In this document: one piece after another, positions 33,033 through 35,102 of the stretch
Layout of the letters: every line of letters begins with the position of its first letter
Position numbering within the stretch: the first letter of the stretch is position 1
Source of the DNA: Pseudomonadota bacterium
GTDB taxonomy: Bacteria > BMS3Abin14
Length of the DNA: 35,102 nucleotides
Direction of reading: 5' to 3'
Assembly: GCA_003228585.1 (NCBI GenBank)
Contig: QIEJ01000062.1
Location: 1-35,102 of the forward strand
The notes under the pieces: model-generated
What the model was told of the DNA's origin: nothing
The model's input: only the letters and a program-made list of their open reading frames with translations
Database searches by the model: none
Made by a program: the position numbers and the translations under genes

Positions 33033-33674
33033 ATGACAGACAATAGACACATCGTTGTCGAAGGTCCCATCGGCGTCGGAAAAACCAGCCTGGTTGAGAT
33101 GCTGGGAGAGGAATTCGGCTCCCGAGTGATCCTGGAACGAGTAGGCGAAAACCCGTTCCTGCCAAAGTTCTACCGTAATCCATCCGCATATGCTTTACAG
33201 ACGCAGATGTTCTTTTTACTGAACCGTTATCAGCAGCAAAAAGAGCTTGCACAACAGGATCTTTTCAGCCAGAGTATCATTTGTGATTATCTTTTCGCCA
33301 AGGACCGCATTTTTGCGTCGGTGAATCTTGACGAAGACGAGTTGGGCCTTTATCAACAGATCTACTCGCTGTTGGACCAGAGAATACCAAGGCCTGATCT
33401 GGTGATTTACCTGCAGGCGCCTGCCGAGGTGCTCCAGCAACGTATTCGGATGAGGGGCAGGGGGTTTGAGCGGGAGATCAGCCGGGATTACATTGAAACT
33501 ATCAACGAGGCCTACAACAGGTACTTTTTCAATTACGATGAGTCCCCGCTTCTGATAATCAACACATCTGAGGTTGATTTTGTCAGACGACCTGAAGACT
33601 TCCAGGACTTGGTCCGGGAGATCCGAAGGATGAGAAAAGGGGTTCAATTTTACGTACCGCTCGGATCCGCTTAG
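33033..33674 (+). CDS. deoxynucleoside kinase
   Basis: This 213-residue kinase belongs to the deoxynucleoside (dGuo/dAdo/dCyd) kinase family and would salvage deoxynucleosides to monophosphates. It has the P-loop GPIGVGKTSL at residues 11-20. FLLNRYQQQKEL follows, then the DYLFAKDRIFA segment in the position of the usual D-R-S motif, and the lid-like RMRGRGFEREI. The preferred nucleoside cannot be told. The ATG at 33033 is chosen because VVEGPIGVGKT then lies at the usual distance. A TTG at 33021 is also possible. A terminator follows about 45 nt after the stop, ending the folK-side transcript. Confidence 0.88.
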   Translation: MTDNRHIVVEGPIGVGKTSLVEMLGEEFGSRVILERVGENPFLPKFYRNPSAYALQTQMFFLLNRYQQQKELAQQDLFSQSIICDYLFAKDRIFASVNLDEDELGLYQQIYSLLDQRIPRPDLVIYLQAPAEVLQQRIRMRGRGFEREISRDYIETINEAYNRYFFNYDESPLLIINTSEVDFVRRPEDFQDLVREIRRMRKGVQFYVPLGSA

Positions 33675-33720
33675 CCCGGACCGGGACGGGGAAGAGTTCT
33701 GTGATCTGCTGGTGTTCAGC

Positions 33721-33750
33721 AGCCCCCGTCTGTATGCGGGGGCTTTTTTT
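33721..33750 (+). terminator. Rho-independent terminator/attenuator before panB
   Basis: AGCCCCCG, an 8-nt loop TCTGTATG and CGGGGGCT form an 8-bp stem followed by seven T. A second small hairpin (CTGCTG/CAGCAG, about 33706-33722) overlaps its left arm by two bases. The T run ends directly at an ATG and 12 nt before the panB start. Confidence 0.85.
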
Positions 33751-33762
33751 ATGAGAGGGAAA

Positions 33763-34563
33763 ATGGAAAAGAAGGTGACCAACCGCGCAATTATGGGCAT
33801 GAAGGGCGGAGAGAAGATAGCTATGTTGACGGCCTATGATTATCCTTCCGCCCTTTTCGGGGAGAAAGCCGGAGCGGACATAATCCTGGTTGGGGACTCC
33901 CTCGCGCAGGTTGTCCTTGGGTATGACAACACCATCCCGGTCACAATGGAAGAGATGCTGCACCACACAAGGGCTGTCGGCAGGGGTTGCAGCAGGGCTT
34001 ATCTGGTTGCGGATATGCCATTCGGTTCGTACCAGTCAGGCCCCGAGCAAGCCTTTGAGAATGCTGCCCGATTCCTCAAGGAGGCCGGAGCGGAATCTGT
34101 GAAACTCGAGGGCGGAGTGGCCATAGCCGAGACCTTGGAGTTCCTGGTCCGAAGAGGAATCCCCGTAATGGGTCACGTCGGCCTGACTCCCCAGTCTTTC
34201 CATCAGATGGGGGGCTACCGTGTGCAGGCTCGCAGCGAGGAAGGGCTCCGGATATTGCGGGATGACGCTCGTGCTGTCCAGGAATCCGGCGCTTACAGTA
34301 TGGTCCTTGAGGGAATACCCATGGAAGCAGCCAGGATCGTGACTGAAGAACTTTCCATCCCGACTATCGGCATCGGGGCTGGACCTTTCTGCGACGGCCA
34401 GGTCCTGGTATTCAATGATGTTCTTGGTATTTACGACCAGTTCGTACCCAAATTCGTCAAACGTTATGCCACGCTGGGTGAAGAGATGGAAAGAGCCCTC
34501 GGAGAATTCATCCGGGATGTCAAGGAGGGGACGTTTCCGGACAAGGAACACTCGTATGAGTGA
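33763..34563 (+). CDS. panB: 3-methyl-2-oxobutanoate hydroxymethyltransferase
   Basis: PanB makes ketopantoate from ketoisovalerate and methylene-tetrahydrofolate, the first step of pantothenate synthesis. The 266-residue TIM-barrel enzyme shows KIAMLTAYDYPSALFGEKAG, the metal-binding VGDSLAQVVLGYDNTIPVT, MPFGSY, VKLEGG and HVGLTPQSFHQMGGY. TIGIGAGPFCDGQVLVFND follows. The ATG at 33763 has AGAGGGA 2 nt upstream. An ATG at 33751 is the alternative. The ORF-track start at 33712 would translate the terminator hairpin and is rejected. panC follows after a repeat-filled gap. Confidence 0.95.
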   Translation: MEKKVTNRAIMGMKGGEKIAMLTAYDYPSALFGEKAGADIILVGDSLAQVVLGYDNTIPVTMEEMLHHTRAVGRGCSRAYLVADMPFGSYQSGPEQAFENAARFLKEAGAESVKLEGGVAIAETLEFLVRRGIPVMGHVGLTPQSFHQMGGYRVQARSEEGLRILRDDARAVQESGAYSMVLEGIPMEAARIVTEELSIPTIGIGAGPFCDGQVLVFNDVLGIYDQFVPKFVKRYATLGEEMERALGEFIRDVKEGTFPDKEHSYE

Positions 34564-34683
34564 TACGGGGGTTGGGGAGAGTGGGAGCATGGGCGCATGG
34601 GCGATTGTCAGACTCGGGGAATCGGTGACCCGCCTTCGCTAAAGCTTCGGCGTGGCAAGCACGGGGACACAGAGAAATGCGCG

Positions 34684-34804
34684 GTCATTGCGAATCACGC
34701 TGGCGGTGTGATGAAGCAATCTCGGCAATACGAGACTGATGCAGTCGCTGCGCTCCCTTAGATTGCCACGTCCCCTTCGGCAAGCTCAGGGTCCTCGCAA
34801 TGAC
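34684..34804 (+). repeat. R1 palindromic element, divergent copy
   Basis: This has the ends GTCATTGCGAA and CTCGCAATGAC. Inside are GAAGCAATCTCGGC, TACGAGACTG and GATTGCCACGTCCCC. A CCTTCGGCAAGCTCAGGG repeat is inserted near the right end. Confidence 0.75.
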
Positions 34805-34814
34805 TGCGCTTGTT

Positions 34815-34860
34815 TTGGAATTTGGATTGACTCCTGGAATATGGAATCTGGAATCTGGAT
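34815..34860 (+). repeat. R3 periodic tract
   Basis: TTGGAATTTGGATTGACTCC and the following TGGAATATGGAATCTGGAAT, beginning 11 nt after the R1 end. Confidence 0.65.
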
Positions 34861-34882
34861 CAAAAAATAAAGGAAATAGATT

Positions 34883-35060
34883 TTAAGGCTCACAAGAAGG
34901 GTTTAGATGCGAGGCACTTCCCCTCCCTTGACGGGAGGGGATTGAGGGGAGGGTGAGAAGATATAGACACCCCCACCTCGGTCCTCCCCCCTCAAGGGGG
35001 AGGAAGAATTAGGTAGGTGACCATCATCTGGAAGCAGATGAGCCCTTATTGTAGCCGCAT
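34883..35060 (+). repeat. R2 leader-like element before panC, expanded
   Basis: This begins TTAAGGCTCACAAGAAGGG and ends GCAGATGAGCCCTTATTG then TAGCCGCAT, 6 nt before the panC ATG. GGCT(C)ACA and TGTAGCC can pair, a different sequence from the other copies at the same place. The middle holds inserted CCCCTCCCTTGACGGGAGGG and CCTCCCCCCTCAAGGGGGAG hairpins. Confidence 0.6.
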
Positions 35061-35066
35061 AAAACC

Positions 35067-35102
35067 ATGAAAATAATTACAACGATAGAACAAATGAGAG
35101 AA
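35067..35102 (+). CDS. panC: pantothenate synthetase, N-terminal start (cut by window edge)
   Basis: The last 36 bases read MKIITTIEQMRE, which fits the start of pantoate-beta-alanine ligase, the enzyme that joins pantoate and beta-alanine. It is too short for the ORF track. The call rests on this short stretch and on its position after panB. No ribosome site is seen between the R2 end and the ATG. Confidence 0.65.
   Translation, partial: MKIITTIEQMRE

Larger units (their letters stand above)
34564..35066. other. panB-panC gap: R1, R3 and R2 in tandem
   Basis: No gene is seen. A CCTTCGCTAAAGCTTCGGCG repeat (about 34632) is followed by an R1 copy, an R3 tract and an expanded R2 element that ends 6 nt before panC. 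Confidence 0.7.

Noticed and set aside
22872-34804. R1 repeats as a CRISPR array
   Set aside because: The copies are kilobases apart, palindromic over about 150 bp and have no regular spacers or cas genes nearby.
23033-35060. R2 elements as a known lysine or arginine riboswitch
   Set aside because: The element precedes three different pathways (arginine, lysine, pantothenate). I do not recognise the lysine-riboswitch core, so no riboswitch class is assigned.

Overview
This window looks like chromosomal core genome from a Gram-negative bacterium of the Deltaproteobacteria/Desulfobacterota type. The signs are a diderm-type small lipoprotein ahead of lysA, HslVU, the folate-dependent tRNA methyltransferase TrmFO, and lysine synthesis through LL-diaminopimelate aminotransferase (DapL). 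The run argB-D-F-G-H / lysA-dapF-A-B-L resembles what I remember of Geobacter-like genomes. I could not search for the species. No CRISPR array, prophage or rRNA was seen.

Layout. 1-8 kb is a loose accessory-like stretch. It holds a response-regulator/GAF/histidine-kinase hybrid behind a good sigma-70 promoter, a DUF1178 protein, a small two-helix membrane protein, a patch of transposase remnants around an expressed-looking tRNA-Val(CAC), an AT-hook coiled-coil protein followed by NikR, a LysE-type exporter overlapping endonuclease IV, and a HAD phosphatase. 8.2-18.3 kb is a genome-maintenance and protein-quality block: tRNA-Leu(CAG) with its terminator, then RNase R, DprA, TopA, TrmFO, XerC, HslV and HslU. 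The order dprA-topA-trmFO-xerC-hslV-hslU is also known from Bacillus-type genomes. 18.3-22.8 kb begins with a pseudo-receiver/GAF/GAF protein that overlaps argB by ATGA, and continues argB-argD-argF with overlapping ends. 23.2-35.1 kb completes arginine synthesis (argG, a Nudix hydrolase, argH). It then runs through an LptM-like lipoprotein, lysA, dapF, dapA, dapB, dapL, folK, a deoxynucleoside kinase and panB. The first 12 codons of panC lie at the right edge.

How the genes work together. ArgB, D, F, G and H take N-acetylglutamate-derived intermediates to arginine; argC and argJ/argA are not in the window. DapA, DapB, DapL, DapF and LysA take aspartate semialdehyde to meso-diaminopimelate and lysine, so the same block feeds protein and peptidoglycan synthesis. 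FolK and PanB/PanC feed folate and pantothenate.

The most unusual layer is non-coding. The gaps between these operons are packed with interspersed repeats in a modular order. R1 is a palindromic element of up to about 150 bp ending in GTCATCGCGAG / CTCGCAATGAC. It is followed within a few bases by R3, a periodic TTGGAAT/TTGGAT tract. Before argG and panC, and in a variant form before lysA, a third element (R2) follows and ends only 6-17 nt before the start codon. The ends of R2 can pair, and the pairing bases change together between copies. R2 and the R1-R3 modules are the best candidates here for something undescribed. Second are the pseudo-receiver/GAF protein, which stops exactly where a HisKA domain would be expected, and the AT-hook gene with a perfect 18-bp AT-rich tandem repeat over its promoter.
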